Positions 46,873 to 58,798 of a stretch of 64,000 nt of DNA are shown here, in pieces. Position 1 is the first letter of the stretch; each line of letters begins with the position of its first letter. Source of the stretch: Adiantum capillus-veneris (Eukaryota > Streptophyta > Polypodiopsida > Polypodiales > Pteridaceae); contig CM043944.1 in the NCBI GenBank assembly GCA_014529385.2, positions 56,050,268-56,114,267 on the forward strand. The letters run 5' to 3'. Below the pieces are notes generated by a model. That model was not told the origin of the DNA and did not search any database. It saw only the letters and a list, made by a program, of their open reading frames with translations. Made by a program: the position numbers and the translations under genes.

Positions 46873-48159
46873 TCATTTGGGCCTGCAGGAAGCAAGGGAA
46901 GGTCGGTTTTTGGCGATGAGGAGGTATGTAGTGGAGTGGTCGGACCAGTAGTTGTAGTTAGTGCCAGAGATGGTTTGGGGCAGGTCATTGCTAACCCAGA
47001 CATGGTCTAGCATAGAGTTTTGCACTGTGGTTCGATGGTGTATCAATTGGTGGAGACCGTGCTGAAGAATGAGGTTGGAAAGGGTTCTATATGTGTTGGT
47101 TTCCTCAAGTGTGTTAATGTTGAAATCTCCCATTAGGATTAGTGGTCGCATGGTGCAGGTTGAATCAAGAAGATTGGAGATGCTATGCAGGAACCGTCGG
47201 AGTGATGATGTCGGTGCCCTGTAGAGTGAAATGACTGTCGCCAGGCACTTGGTGGAGCAGTGGAAAGTTGCATGGATCGTTTCAAGCGTTTGATTTATGC
47301 AGATGTGTATTTGTGTAGGTACTAGGTTGTTTTTATGGAGAATGGAGATGCCATGTAGTTGTGTTGAGGATATGCTGTGGAAGCCTGGAATGGTTGTCGC
47401 ATGTTGTCGAGTCTCTTGCAGGCAGAGAATGTCGGAGGCCATCAGGCTTTTGTCGTGGATGATATCGTTTGCATGCTTTCCAAGGGAGACGACGTTCAGT
47501 GATTGCACAATGTAATGCGTATCTTGATGGAGATGTAGCTGCTTCTGGATGGGGGAGTAAGCTACTTCTGTTCTCAACCTATGGAGCTCTTTGAGGACAG
47601 ATGCGTCCGTGTGAATGTTGCAGGGTAGCAAGCTCTCTATCAAATATAGATTTGCGGTGTCACGACTCCGTGTGAGAGCAGTGTATGTGAGGCCGTGAGA
47701 CCTAATTCCTTTGGGGTTGAAAGCCAGTGTGTTGAGTGTAAGCCCTTGAGATCGGTGAATTGTGCGGGCCGCGGCGGGCTGAACTGGGAATTGCTTGCGT
47801 GTGAGGGTGTTGAAGTAGTTCTTGCCAATTTGGAATTCACGTACGATGCGGAGAATTGGGGTCCAACCAGGCAATGTGAGTGGGTTGCGAAGATGACAGT
47901 GGTCATATCTTTGTTTTTGCCCTATGATAGGGTTGGTGAAATGAATCCAAAGGCATGTCATGTCGGAGAATGTAGTGCAAAGCTTGTAGAAGCCTTCTAC
48001 ACCGTTCACGAGGCCATCGAGAATGTCCAGATTTCCAGCGCATAGCTCGACCACTAGGCCTGGATTTAGACACAATGTTGCTTGGAGACATGTAGTTTGT
48101 CTGGCATCCAATGGAATTGGTATTGTTTTGCTGCAAGAACCGGCACGCTTGTCAATCGC
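46873..48159 (-). pseudogene. Helentron: helicase C-terminus fused to AP-type endonuclease
   Basis: Continues the frame of the helicase ORF after TAA at 48160-48162. Helicase end: LVVELCAGNLDILDGLVNG and the motif V/VI region AARTIHRSQGLTL...HGLTYTALTRSRD. It is fused directly to an exonuclease-endonuclease-phosphatase domain with all expected motifs: SLNVVSL, DILCLQETR, LILMGDFNIN, LDHVWVSND and YWSDHSTTY. The TGA lies at 46873-46875. A C-terminal endonuclease defines the Helentron/Helitron2 type; canonical plant Helitrons lack it. The endonuclease itself has no stop or frameshift. Confidence 0.9.
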
Positions 48160-50592
48160 TTAGAATATGTGTGGATCACCGGGCAATTGTGCGAATACCT
48201 TTTCATCGTGTTCATCCTTTGCCTTGTTAGAGTAGAATAGGTGTGATATGGTTATGTCAGCAGGCAACTCTCTGTGGAAGGAGTTGTTAATGTATGCAAG
48301 GTCGCTGCTGGTGTTCGAGCCAATTCTCATTCGGTTGAGCAACTCTATAAATTTTCCATCGGTTTGTCTCATTGTCATCGTTAGTTCGTAGCACTTAGGG
48401 AATTCATGCCAGTACGAAGGTGAAACCGCCTCTAGAAGAGGCTGCTTGCTTGTGAATATGCAAGAGTCTTTGACTGGGCTAGCTTGGCAGAGGTCACCAC
48501 AAAGTATGACATCAAGGCCACCAAAAGGTTGGCCATGTTTTCTCTTGATGGCACGAAGACATGAGTCAGCCAATGAGAAGACACTTGATCCTATCAAGGA
48601 GACTTCATCAAATACTACAAGCTCCAAGTCTTGATAAAGTAAGGACAATGCATCTAGCTTTTCTGCTCCGAGGCTTGTGTGTGCCGTAGTTTTCAAAGGC
48701 AAATGTAAAGCTGAGTGTATAGTTGTACCACCAATGTTGAATGCTGCCTTTCCTGTATATGCCATCAGGAGTGCCTTAGGAAAGTCAGGATTGTGGCCCG
48801 ACTTATGTGTGTAGAAACGAATGAGGGCTTCGACTAGCAAGAGCAACGTGAATGTTTTTCCAGTGCCTGCTCCACCTGTGAGGAAGAGATGTATCTTTTT
48901 TGACGGCGCTATGCATTTTCTGAGAATGACATCATCGAGGATGAGTTGCTGTTGTGGGTTTAGCTTCTTTATTGATGCGTGGAAATCCTCATTGGTCATG
49001 CCAATATGTTTAGAAAAATGCAAAGCAAATGGTTTCTTCATCGGTTGCTTTGATGGGGTGTTGATCATCACGTTGGCACTGTTGGAATCGTTCAAGGAGC
49101 TTACACTTCTCTTGTTGCGTGAGGTTGTTATGGCTGTTGCGAATCTGTCGAGCGAAGCTGGTTCGACAACGAACTGTGATTCATTGTTTTTCACTGTCTC
49201 AATGTTCGAAGTGTAGACATTGATCCAAGAAGAACCTTCAGGTAGGTGCTCATTCTCATTGCTTGACCACGGCAAGAAGAGAAGGCATTGTTCTCTGTAG
49301 TGGTTGTCAGGGTATTTGGCTTTATTGTATCTAACGTACCATATGATTCGTGCCCTCTGCAGCAACGTGTCAGGCCTGGAGGGATTTTTGGTTGTGGAAG
49401 CGAACTGGGCCAAGCACATAGCAAAGAAAGAGTGTGGTTTGGAGGCATATTTGTCAATGATGGAGGCAGAGAAGATTTCTATCGTGTCGGGGTGCATTTT
49501 TTGCAAGGCATTCTTTTTTTTGAGAACAAGAGCACTCTCTTCAGGTGGATTAGTATTTATGTATATGAATTCTCTAGAGGAGCTATGCAATGGAAGTGAG
49601 AGACATATGTAAGCAGCTTGCTGTGAACTAATCTGCTGTGTGTTAAGGATTGTGCTACCAAAATTTCGTAGTCTCTCCAACGTTGTTGCATTGTTTGCGA
49701 CACAGTGATCAACCTGTGACTTGATTGCTCCTATTAATGTATTGTCCATTTTTGTCATGTATGAGGTACAGTAGCTTGCAGCTCCATGTGCGTTTAGCAC
49801 GAACTGTACATCTGTGTTTTCATTGCAAAGCGAAGCTATTGACTTGTTGAAGTTGTTTGTGAATATATCGCTTGGTTTGCGCTTGAGGAAAATAGTGGGT
49901 CCCGAGATAGTTGCTTGCAATGCAAGCAAGTACTGCTCCATGGAGAGTTGTACTTGTTCTAGCCATTCTTCAAATGTAGGGGCATTTTGTAAATCAATTT
50001 GGCTGAGTTGTCTTCCGACTCGTTTCAAGTAAAGCTTACCTTGTCTAGCTATGGTCGACTCAAGTATTCCTTGCCGGATAATAGTTGTGAATGGCATGGG
50101 GAAACGTGGAAATCCAAAACGAAAACTTTTGCTCTTCTTTTGGCAAGTCTTATGGTGCTTATGCTTGTAAGCTTCAGAAAGGTCATTGGGCAAGATGGAT
50201 CCATTTGTGCTAATGTGCGTATCTACAAACTTTACAATATCTTGATCTGAGTGTGTTGTGAGTGATGGAGAATTTTCTAGCCACAACAAACCATGATCAT
50301 GTTGGCTACCGCGACTTTGGAACTCCGTGATGAAAAAGAAGTCTCGTATTTTGCCACATATGGAGGAATCAGTCCGCAAAAACCGTTTTATTGCGTTGAA
50401 CCTGTTGGACGTAGAAACGAGCAGTTGTAATGGGATCGGCACGAATGAGGCGAAATTGGTACGAGCTCAGGCTCTCCTCGGGATCTTGGCTCAGCGGGAC
50501 TAACTTCTCTAGTGCATCAAGAATCTCTTTCCATCTTCGCTCTGCGGAGGAGAACATGACAAAAAATGTGGGCGGTCCAAGTTGTCGGATCA
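48160..50592 (-). pseudogene. Helentron Rep/helicase (HUH nuclease and Pif1-like helicase)
   Basis: The Rep N-terminus MIRQLGPPTFFVMFSSAERR lies at 50592-50530. After a 1-nt frame change near 50400 the frame stays open to 48160. The HUH motif is Q-H-D-H-G (50301-50292) inside FQSRGSQHDHGLLWL. The tyrosine motif YCTSYMTK gives the Y-x3-Y spacing of Helitron Reps. The Pif1-like helicase has LTGGAGTGKTFTL (Walker A, near 48855-48895), VVFDEVSLIGSS and CGDLCQASPV. The protein would nick and unwind one strand for rolling-circle transposition. The end is a single TAA at 48160-48162 where related proteins continue. Confidence 0.9.
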
Positions 50593-52420
50593 TTGCGAAG
50601 ACATTTTTTTCATCTTTTCCTTGTAGTCGGGGGATGTGCGCAATGCCTCGAAGTCTCTGAAGCCTAACCTTGAGTTGAGAAGCCTCTCTATGTTATTTGT
50701 CTTCTACCATTTGCCTTGAAGTTAGCACTGCACCTGCAAGCTTTCCCTTGCGCATTCGCACCCAAACAGAGGAAGCAACTTGTTGTGACATGATTTTGAT
50801 AGACTTGAAAAATAAATTCTCGATGTCTAGGGCGAATCTTCTGTCGACGTTCAGGAGCTCCCACTTTGCAATTGTTTGGTAATCTTTGGTTGTGGCTTCT
50901 CTATATCTTCTAGGGGACCCGAAGAAAAGAGTTGGGAAGCTCAACTCCTCGCAATACTCGTCCGTGAAGATGCTCAACGGTGAATTTCCCTCGCAAGGCG
51001 CAACATGAAGAATCTTGCCACTGTAATCGACAACCTCTGCCGCACTTGTGACCGCATGAAGCATGACATCAGTCTGTTCATACTCAAGCTCAACATCGTG
51101 CGCATTGGCCTCAAGGGTATTCGTAGGATCCATACTTAGACTAGAAAGGTGTGCAAGCCACTTGTGGTTGATGGTGACACCTTCTCTCGTGTAGAGTGTT
51201 GTGGACAACAGCGTAGTGGTTCCACGCATTGTGAGCAGGGGTCGCACAACACCGCTTAGGTAACATCTATCGTATTCAAGCTTCCGTTTGATTCCCACAA
51301 GGATAGAAGCCTCATCCTCAATGAAGCGAGGCAGCAGAGCTTGGCTCTTCTCCAAGTTGGCAAGCACATTGACAACGCTACCTCTAAGCCCGTACTGACC
51401 ATCATACGTCAGTTCACGTATCTTGGCGAAGGGGATACGAATGGAGACCAAGCGTGCCTCTACGGGGTTAAGATCTGACACAAAGGGAAGCGCTGGATTG
51501 AACTCTGTCTCTTGCAAGCTCCACAGGTGATTGATATCGCTTGTCAAGTGTTTCTTGCATTGGCTGCAGACGTACACATCCCCATAGCGTCTTCGCTTCC
51601 TCGAAGTGGATCCCACAACTGAATGCATAAGCTGACGTGTTAGCTGGTGTCGGAATACCAAGCGTCCACATTTTTCGCAGGGTGTAATAGGCTTGTCCTT
51701 GATGCTTTTGTTCTATCTCTTAATCGGCTTGCTCAAGCTGGCATGAGTGCGTCGTATCTGAGCACCAGTGACCACGCCCTTCTCTTTCTTTAGGCATGAA
51801 AGCTTGCATTTCACGGCCTGGGTTGTGTGCAACGTGTGTGGGTGCTTGGCCTGGAACATGCGGACCACCTCAACATCAGGCAAAGCCTCATGCAACAAGG
51901 ATAGCCTATGCAAAGTGGCCACCTCATCTTCTTTCCATCCAACACGTGCACGGCTTGAGCACGTTGTGAAGGTGGGAAGGTATGCGATGCCATTGATTGT
52001 TTCGGAGAGCAAAATGCCCTTTGCAAGAAATGATTTTGATGGCATCCCCAAGATGATTGTTCTCATGCTTCCATTTCTTTTCAAATACACTTTTAACCTA
52101 CAGGTCGCAAAGCAAGCAAAGGACGTGAACACGTCGAGGCTAAGAGCAAGTGAGTTGGCGCATGTTGAATACAAAGATGAGAATTTTGTGGCCGTCATTG
52201 CGCTAGTGGCCCTGTCAGCAGGGAAGAAGAGGCATGCACCCGGGACAGCACGTCTTTCAAGCAAGAAGCTCTCAAATAAGTCGTTAAGCAAATTTGATCT
52301 AAGGTCATGCGGTGCACCTGTCGAGTTTTGGAGATGGTGTAGCGCGAGGAAGATGTCTGAATTGTTCGGAAACTGTGCCACAAAAACGGTATCGACATCG
52401 TGTTCGGGCAAGTTATTCAT
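50593..52420 (-). pseudogene. Helentron Rep N-terminal region (zinc finger plus DUF6570-like)
   Basis: ATG at 52418-52420 (M-N-N-L-P-E-H-D). 52420-51713 is an unrecognised domain ending at TAG 51713-51715. The same frame then gives a C-E-K-C...C-S-Q-C finger and the region LPFVSDLNPVEARLVSIRIP, GQYGLRGSVVNVLANLE, typical of the N-terminus of large Helitron Rep proteins. The frame closes at TAA 50693-50695. Reading one base over, NNIERLLNSRLGFRDFEALR continues the protein, and a second 1-base change in a run of seven A near 50610 leads into the Rep start. So four small lesions break what looks like one ~1,850-residue polyprotein. Confidence 0.8.
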
Positions 52421-52485
52421 TGCAAAGACACGCAAAGATTGTAAATATTCAGCCGTCTTGTGTGTTTGTTTGTGTGTGTGTGTGT

Positions 52486-52488
<3 letters not shown>

Positions 52489-52519
<31 letters not shown>
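52489..52519. repeat. (GA)n microsatellite in the Helentron leader
   Basis: About 15 GA units just upstream of the Rep start on the coding (minus) strand. Confidence 0.9.
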
Positions 52520-52520
<1 letters not shown>

Positions 52521-52745
52521 CTTTGGAAGGTTTAAAAGATGGAGAGGAAGGAAGAGTAGAAAGCGAGTTATGGAGAGACACCACGACAACAAGGCTCAAA
52601 AGCAGGATACCATTTTCTTATGAAACTTGATATACAATGGACAAGCCAAAATTTAGTTCATCGATTGTAGAGGGATCTAGGTAAGGAAGCATAGTTATTC
52701 GTGGTGAAAGGCCAAAAGCTATGGAAATCCATGCTCTCAAAGCAT

Positions 52746-53885
52746 CTAGGTTTCCAACAGAGGAGTGAAAGATATCATAGACCCATTTGTGCCAATTTTG
52801 AACACACCCTCGACAACAGATGTTGATAAAATATCCCTTGCCTCTGGAATGCTCTCCATGTACACCTCCTTAAAGCTCCTTGGCAAGGCCAAAAGACGAT
52901 CCACCATAGACACTGACACTTGAACCGCGACAACACGTCTGTCAATGCTGCTTCGGATCTGTGCCTCCAGCCTGAGAGTCGTGTTGATGACGTGATCTTT
53001 ATCGCAAAGAGAACAACACAGTCGGCCTTCAAATTTATTCACCTTCGGTGAGTCACAAACTGAGCACTGGGAATGCAACAGAGCTCTATTGAAGTTCACA
53101 AAGTGCAAAGTCCGCACAACCTACAAAAAAAACAAACGTGTAAAGACCACTAAAGATGTCTTTATCCGGTTGAGTACAAAGCATGCAAAGTCACCTCTCT
53201 ATTGTAGCCGAGAATCTCACACTGTCTATGAAATGTTGTGGTCAATTCTTTCTTTAAGCGTGATCCTCGCACGGGGGCCAAAGTTGTGACGTCCACAACA
53301 GACAATGTGCGCACCTTGCCAACAAAGAGGCCAATATTCCTAGCCACAAACATAACAATGTCCTCCCTAGCCATCTGGGCCATGACTTGATCATAGTCAT
53401 GCTTTCGAGAGTTGACAAAGCTGACCTACATATGACAAAAGGTTTGTCAATATCGAAAGAAAGAAACGCTGAAGCCAATGCTTCTGATATGTACAACTGC
53501 TTTGTCGTCTGGGGTCGGACCATCAGCAACAACCAAATCCCCAAATGTAGTGCCAATTCTCTAATGGAAATTACGACTTTGCAAGACAACAAACGCCAGT
53601 GTTGCTAAGGGCGGACGTGGGCTAGTAGTCTCAAAAATTGCAGCATCAGCAAGAAATGTGCTTATCTTGGTCTCAGGATAGAAAGCTAAAGAAACAGGGA
53701 ATGGGTCACAAGGTTGAATGGTTGTCGATGCACCGACATGCAAGGAGAACAAAGCTGACCCAGCATCATTATGGTTTTTAGCCCTCACAAGAGGACAATC
53801 AATCGTGACGAACAAGCCGATCTTGAGCTCGCTGGTGTAGGTCTCAATGAAGGGATCCACAACAAAGACCGTGATCGTGTCGATA
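52746..53885 (-). pseudogene. Helentron RPA-like single-strand DNA-binding protein, intron-containing, 5' truncated
   Basis: Exons visible: 53885-53498, 53425-53195 (77 codons) and 53120-52746 (125 codons including the stop). The introns (53497-53426, 72 bp; 53194-53121, 74 bp) are GT-AG and phase 0. Exon 1 has OB-fold-like sequence (FPVSLAFYPETKISTFLADA) and one in-frame TAG at 53561-53563. Exon 2 has EDIVMFVARNIGLFVGKVRT. Exon 3 has the zinc-binding C-terminal OB fold: FVNFNRALLHSQCSVCDS and C-C-S-L-C. RPA70-like genes are common passengers of plant Helitrons and may protect the displaced strand. The N-terminus is missing: the frame runs upstream directly into Ty3 integrase. Confidence 0.75.
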
Positions 53886-54550
53886 AAATACCTTAGCACA
53901 AGATCTCCTTCATTGATTCCTTTGTCCTTTAGTTTCTTGTCAAGCTTCTCCTTCGCTTGCGTAGCTTTCCTCTTGTAGCACTTGTATGCTGCTTCTCTTT
54001 TCCACTCAAGCTCAGCTAAGGTAAGAAGTCGATCCATCCATGCTTCATCTTGTGCTGCTTTGCCATGAAGTCGCACTGTTGGAATGTTGAGCTCAATTGG
54101 TTGTAAAGCTTCTTGACCATACACCAAGTGAAATGGTGTGAACTCCGTGGCTTCCCTATATGTGGTTCGATACGCCCACAAGGCACCATCCAAGAAGTCA
54201 TCCCACAACTTTGTCTTATTTCTCATCATCTTTCTAATGATGCCTGCAATGACACCATTAGCTTTTTCTACCAAACCATTTGATTGGGGATAGTAGGGTG
54301 TACTATGACGATGTAGAATGTGAAGTTCATCACAAAATTCCGTGAGCAAGCCCTTCCTAAACCATGAACCATTATCAGAAACAATCTCCAAAGGTGTGTC
54401 AAATCTGCAACAAATGTGAGTGTACACAAACTTGCTAACTATCCTCTCATTTACTCTTGCCACACTTTGAGCTTCTACCCATCTCGTCATGTAGTCTATG
54501 GCCACCAAGATGTACAATTTTCCATTTTTATTCCTAGGAAATGGACCCAT
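53561..54550 (-). other. In-frame chimera: Ty3 integrase joined to Helentron RPA
   Basis: A 329-residue frame whose first ~220 residues are integrase core (start near MGPFPRNKNGKLYILVAIDY) and whose last ~110 are RPA OB fold. The join is at about 53885-53890, after GDLVLRY, where a gypsy integrase normally continues with its C-terminal domain. No LTR or Helitron terminus lies at the join. Confidence 0.8.
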
Positions 54551-57500
54551 AGCATCAATGCCCCATTTTTCAAATGGACCATTTGCAAGGACTAACTGAC
54601 GTGGACCATGTAACAGACGCTTGTTTCCATTAATCTCACAATTGTGACAACTTTTACACCAATGTTGAACATCAATGTGAAAGCTTGGCCAAACATATCC
54701 TTCAAGAAAAATCTTTTTTGCAATGAGTTTCTATGCAAAATGACAAGCACACGCTTCCTCATGCAAACCTTTTAGAATGCCTGGGATTTCCTCAATAGTT
54801 GGTACTCTTCTGCACACTTGATCCTTCCCTCTTTGATAGAGGGATCCTTCTAGGAAGAGATACGCGCTTGCCTTTTTCATGAGTCTCCTCTTCTGAGCCT
54901 TCGTGAAGTCTTGTGGAAACTCACCCTCCAAAATGTAGCTAATAATGGGAGTCAATGACTCCAATCCCTGGTATCTCGGTTGCTTGATAGTTGCTGCCAC
55001 CATGATGACATGCACTTCTTTCTCAACACATGTAACTGCTTGTTGTGCAAGTAAATCGGCATCTTCATTTTGTTTCCTAGGAATATGATATAGTTGCACT
55101 TCTTCAAACTGATTAAACATCCTATGAATGGCATGAACTTTTGTCCTTAAGATTTCATTCTTGCATACCCAAATGCCTAAAATTTTCTTCACAATGAGAA
55201 GTGCATCCCATTTTACCATGAGACGTTGTATACCTTGGCCAATTCATATCTTTTAACCATGAAGTAGTGTGTCATATTCTGCTTCATTGTTGCTAGTTGA
55301 ACCTGGTAGATTGACCTTCTCTTGCATGACCACCTCTCCACTTGGGTTGAGCGATACTAGCCCTCCCCTTGCTTTTCCTGTAACTCGTCAAAAAGCTCCA
55401 TCAAAGAACAAAGTAAAAGCATTAGGAATACTTTTAGGTGGTGGCAATGGTAGGGTCTTTACTTAAGGCACCTTAATCTCCTTCTCATGTACCCTATAAG
55501 TAAGGATCCCTGCCAATTGTGCACGCACACTATCTTCTACCTTGAAAGAGTATTGGAACTCTTGCAATTCCATAATCCACTTTGAGATCCTGGTGATAAG
55601 ATTCATTTGAGATGACACCCAAGGAAATAAATTTTCTGCAATGAGAATTAAAAAAGGTTTTGGTAGCAAGTAGGATCTAAACTTTCTCACCGCAAACATG
55701 AGAGACAGCATCATGAGTTCTGCCTCCGTGTAGCCTCTCTCCAAAGCATTCATGACCCTACTAGCAAAGTAGATGGGTGGCATCCTGGTACTGTGGGGAT
55801 CTTGTTGTAATAAAACTGCACCAATTGTTTCCTTCCCAACACTAGAGCTAACAAAGAATGTGTACTCACAATAGGAGGCATGAGTGTTGGTAGACAAAAT
55901 GACTTCAATATTACAAGAATACTCTTCAAGATCATCAGACCATGAAAATTCTACTTGTTGTGTCAACTTTTGCAAAGGATGAAGCAACTCCGAAGCTAAG
56001 TGAATAAAGCGTGACATATACTTCACCTTTTGAATGAATGAGATGACCTCTTTGAGATTCTTGGGTGATGGGAGCTCAATAAGAGCCTTTGCCTTTGAAG
56101 GATCCACCTCAATGCCTTTATAGGAAACCTTGTGACCAAGCAAGATCACTTCATCCTCACCTATGTGACACTTGTCGGGGTTGAGTTGACCTCCCATGTC
56201 GTAGAGCTTCTTTAAAGCTTCTTCTACCCTTTGTAGATGCAATGATTTTGAGCTATAAATGCAAAAATCATCAATGAACACCCTGATTGACTTTCCAAAG
56301 AATGCTTGAAACACCATGTTCATGAAGCGTTGGAATGTTGCAGGAGCATTTGTCAGACCAAATGGCATGAATCTAAAAGCATAACAACCCCAAGGAGTGA
56401 TAAAGGTTGTTTTCAATTGATCTTCCAATGCGATACCTATTTTAAAGTAACCCGAGTAGCCATCACACACAGTGTACTTCTCATGACCAGCTACCTCATT
56501 TAGTATCTCATCTTGAAATGGGAGGCTAAGTGATCTCTTTTTGTTGTCTCATTGAGTGGACGGTAATCCACACACACCTTCCACTTGCCATTTTTCTTAG
56601 GAGTGACAACAACGGGAGAGACCCACTCTGAATTCTCCACTGGATAAATGAAACCTGCTGCTAGAAGCTTTCTTACCTCCTTGAGTAAAGCCTACTCCTT
56701 GATGACTCCTAGCCTTCGTAGCTTCTGAGCCTTAGGTGTGGCCTCTAGCTTCAACTCAATTTTGTGTTGAACAGCATCTACTCCATGCACATCGGTGTAG
56801 TCTAAATTTAGCAAAAAGCCTAGGAAATTTTCTTAGCACACATTTGAACTCCTCTCTTTCGTCCTTTGTAAGTGTTGTAGACAACATACCTTGTAACATT
56901 CCTTCATCTTGCACATTTTGGTTCTCTTGGGAACCTACCTCTTCTAAACCTGGGCAAGAGGTCTCTTGGTTGTTTGGATTAAACCTTACCCCCATGACTT
57001 CGATGGAAGACTCCTCTTCAGTAATGTTGCCGCTACTTTCTCCTTCTGAAGTGCTATCGGTCCAGCCTTCCTCCGTCTCACTTTGAGATGATTCTTCATG
57101 GAGCTCCTCTTGGCGTTGCTCTTTCATGTCAAAGACAACCTTCTTATAATTGTCATCCCTACAAATTAGCTTTCCACTCTCCCAATCCTGCAAAGCTCGC
57201 ATTTTCATTAGCTATGGTCTCCCTAAGATAAATGGGTAACCATTTCCTTTGGTAGACATGACGTAGAAATCCACTGCCTTCTTAATGTCAAAGGCCTCCA
57301 CAGAGACATTTTTACAAATGCCTACGCACCTAGCCTTGCTATTTTTTACCATTTTGACTTTAATTTCAGGTGTCTCATGGATGTGTATGCCTAGTCTTTG
57401 CATGAGTCCCTCTGTCATGATGAAAATTTGTGCACTTCCATCCACTAGACCTTTCCTAACCAATCTTCCTTTGATGTAACAATCTAGCACAGGTGTAATA

Positions 57501-58798
57501 TCCTCATTCATTTCAAAAAGCACACTCTCTTTTACCTTTCTCCTAGTGCTAACTGCCTTTGTTAAATCCCTCCTAACTTGTGGGCATAATGCAAGAAACT
57601 GAGGCCATGAGATATCAAGACCCTTACCTCTCATGTCTTCCAATAGGTTGTATGGATCCATACCATGTCCAAGAGGGAAGTCTTGGAGATTGATATGACG
57701 TCGAGTCCTCTTAGTTTCCTTGGTCTCCTTTGCCTTCTTTTCTCGTCCATGATCACTTTGTGACGTGACTCCTTATTTCTCCTTCCCTTTTCCACGGCCA
57801 CGCTTAATGCCATTTGCTTCCATGTCAACCTCTTTTGAGTTTGTTACCTCTACCACATGCACATTTGGGTCTGGCAAAGGTGGAACTCTTTCCACTCCTT
57901 GTGGAGGTGGTCTTGCTCCATTTGGCCTTTGTAGAAGACTTGGTTGTTGACCAGTTCCTTCACCTGCATTCATCACTGGGTAATTCAAGTTAGGTCTCCC
58001 TGGCTCCCCACGGGGCCAAGGACAATTATATATCCCATGTCCAGACTCACCGAAATTCCAACATTGCAAGACTCTCCTAGGTCGTGAATCTCGCTCTTCA
58101 GACTTCTTTGCTTGTCCCTTTGGACCTACAGCTTGTGCAAGGTGAATTGACAAGTTGCTTAAAGATTCATTTAACTTCTCGATTACTTCAGCTGTTACCT
58201 CAGGAATCTCCCTAGATGTTGATGGTTGTGACTTACCTTTGGGTCTAAGACCTTCTATTGGAACCTCCCCCCTTAAGCACTTGAGTTTTCTATATTTCTC
58301 AGCAGCCCTAGTTTCAGCTGCATCAAACGTAGCAGGTGCACCCACCTCAAGTTTTACCTTAAGGTCAGGAAAGAGTCCGGGTATGAATCTCTCCTTCTTT
58401 AGGAACTCTGCACCATCACCAAGGTTAGCAACATTTCTCACCTATACAGCCCAAAGACGTAGAAACTCTTGCTTGTACAAGTAGTAGTCATCTAAGTCTT
58501 TTTGCTTATGAGAAACAATGTCTTGCCATAGTTTTTTAGTGTTTCGAGGATCAAAGAAGTATTTCTTAAAACGATTCAAAACTTCTGTGTAATTCCCCTT
58601 AACTTCCTCAGGCAAAGAGTCAAACCAAGTGCTCGCATCTTTCCTAAGGACCACCTCAAACATTTCTTCACGTTCTTGATCAGTTACTATCCTCTTGATA
58701 TGGCAAGACATCTTGAAATTTGCTAAAAATAATTTTGCATCCTCTCCAGGATCTCCAAAGAAAAGAGGATATCCTGACATTTGGCGTTCGCTCTCCAT
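53886..58798 (-). pseudogene. Ty3/gypsy gag-pol with two RNase H domains (Tat-like), 3' truncated
   Basis: ATG at 58796-58798. Order: gag (YPLFFGDPGEDAKLFLANFK); a zinc knuckle CWNFGESGHGIYNC with the second Cys changed to Phe (near 58060); protease-like GLVDGSAQIFIMTEGL (near 57430); RT (PFGLTNAPATFQRFMN, catalytic RVFIDDFCIYS near 56270); RNase H 1; a second RNase H with a FFDGAF...NNEAEYD pattern at about 55420-55220; then integrase H-C finger and D-D-E core (AIDYMTRWVEA, IVSDNGSWF, NGLVEKANG). Gag and pol share one frame. Breaks: TAG 58442-58444, TAA 57773-57775, TAG 57212-57214, compensating 1-nt shifts near 56805 and 56525, TAA 55463-55465, and TAG 54731-54733. The integrase C-terminus and 3' LTR are lost at the RPA junction. 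Confidence 0.9.

Noticed and set aside
46873-47500. Assigning the endonuclease domain to LINE A rather than to the Helentron
   Set aside because: It is in one frame with the helicase C-terminus, and LINE A has its own endonuclease start at 46864.
47695-48045. Plus-strand 116-residue frame
   Set aside because: Antisense of the conserved helicase motif V/VI region.
51768-52535. Plus-strand 255-residue frame
   Set aside because: It overlaps the Helentron N-terminal ORF in antisense, has no recognisable domain, and ends in a GA microsatellite.
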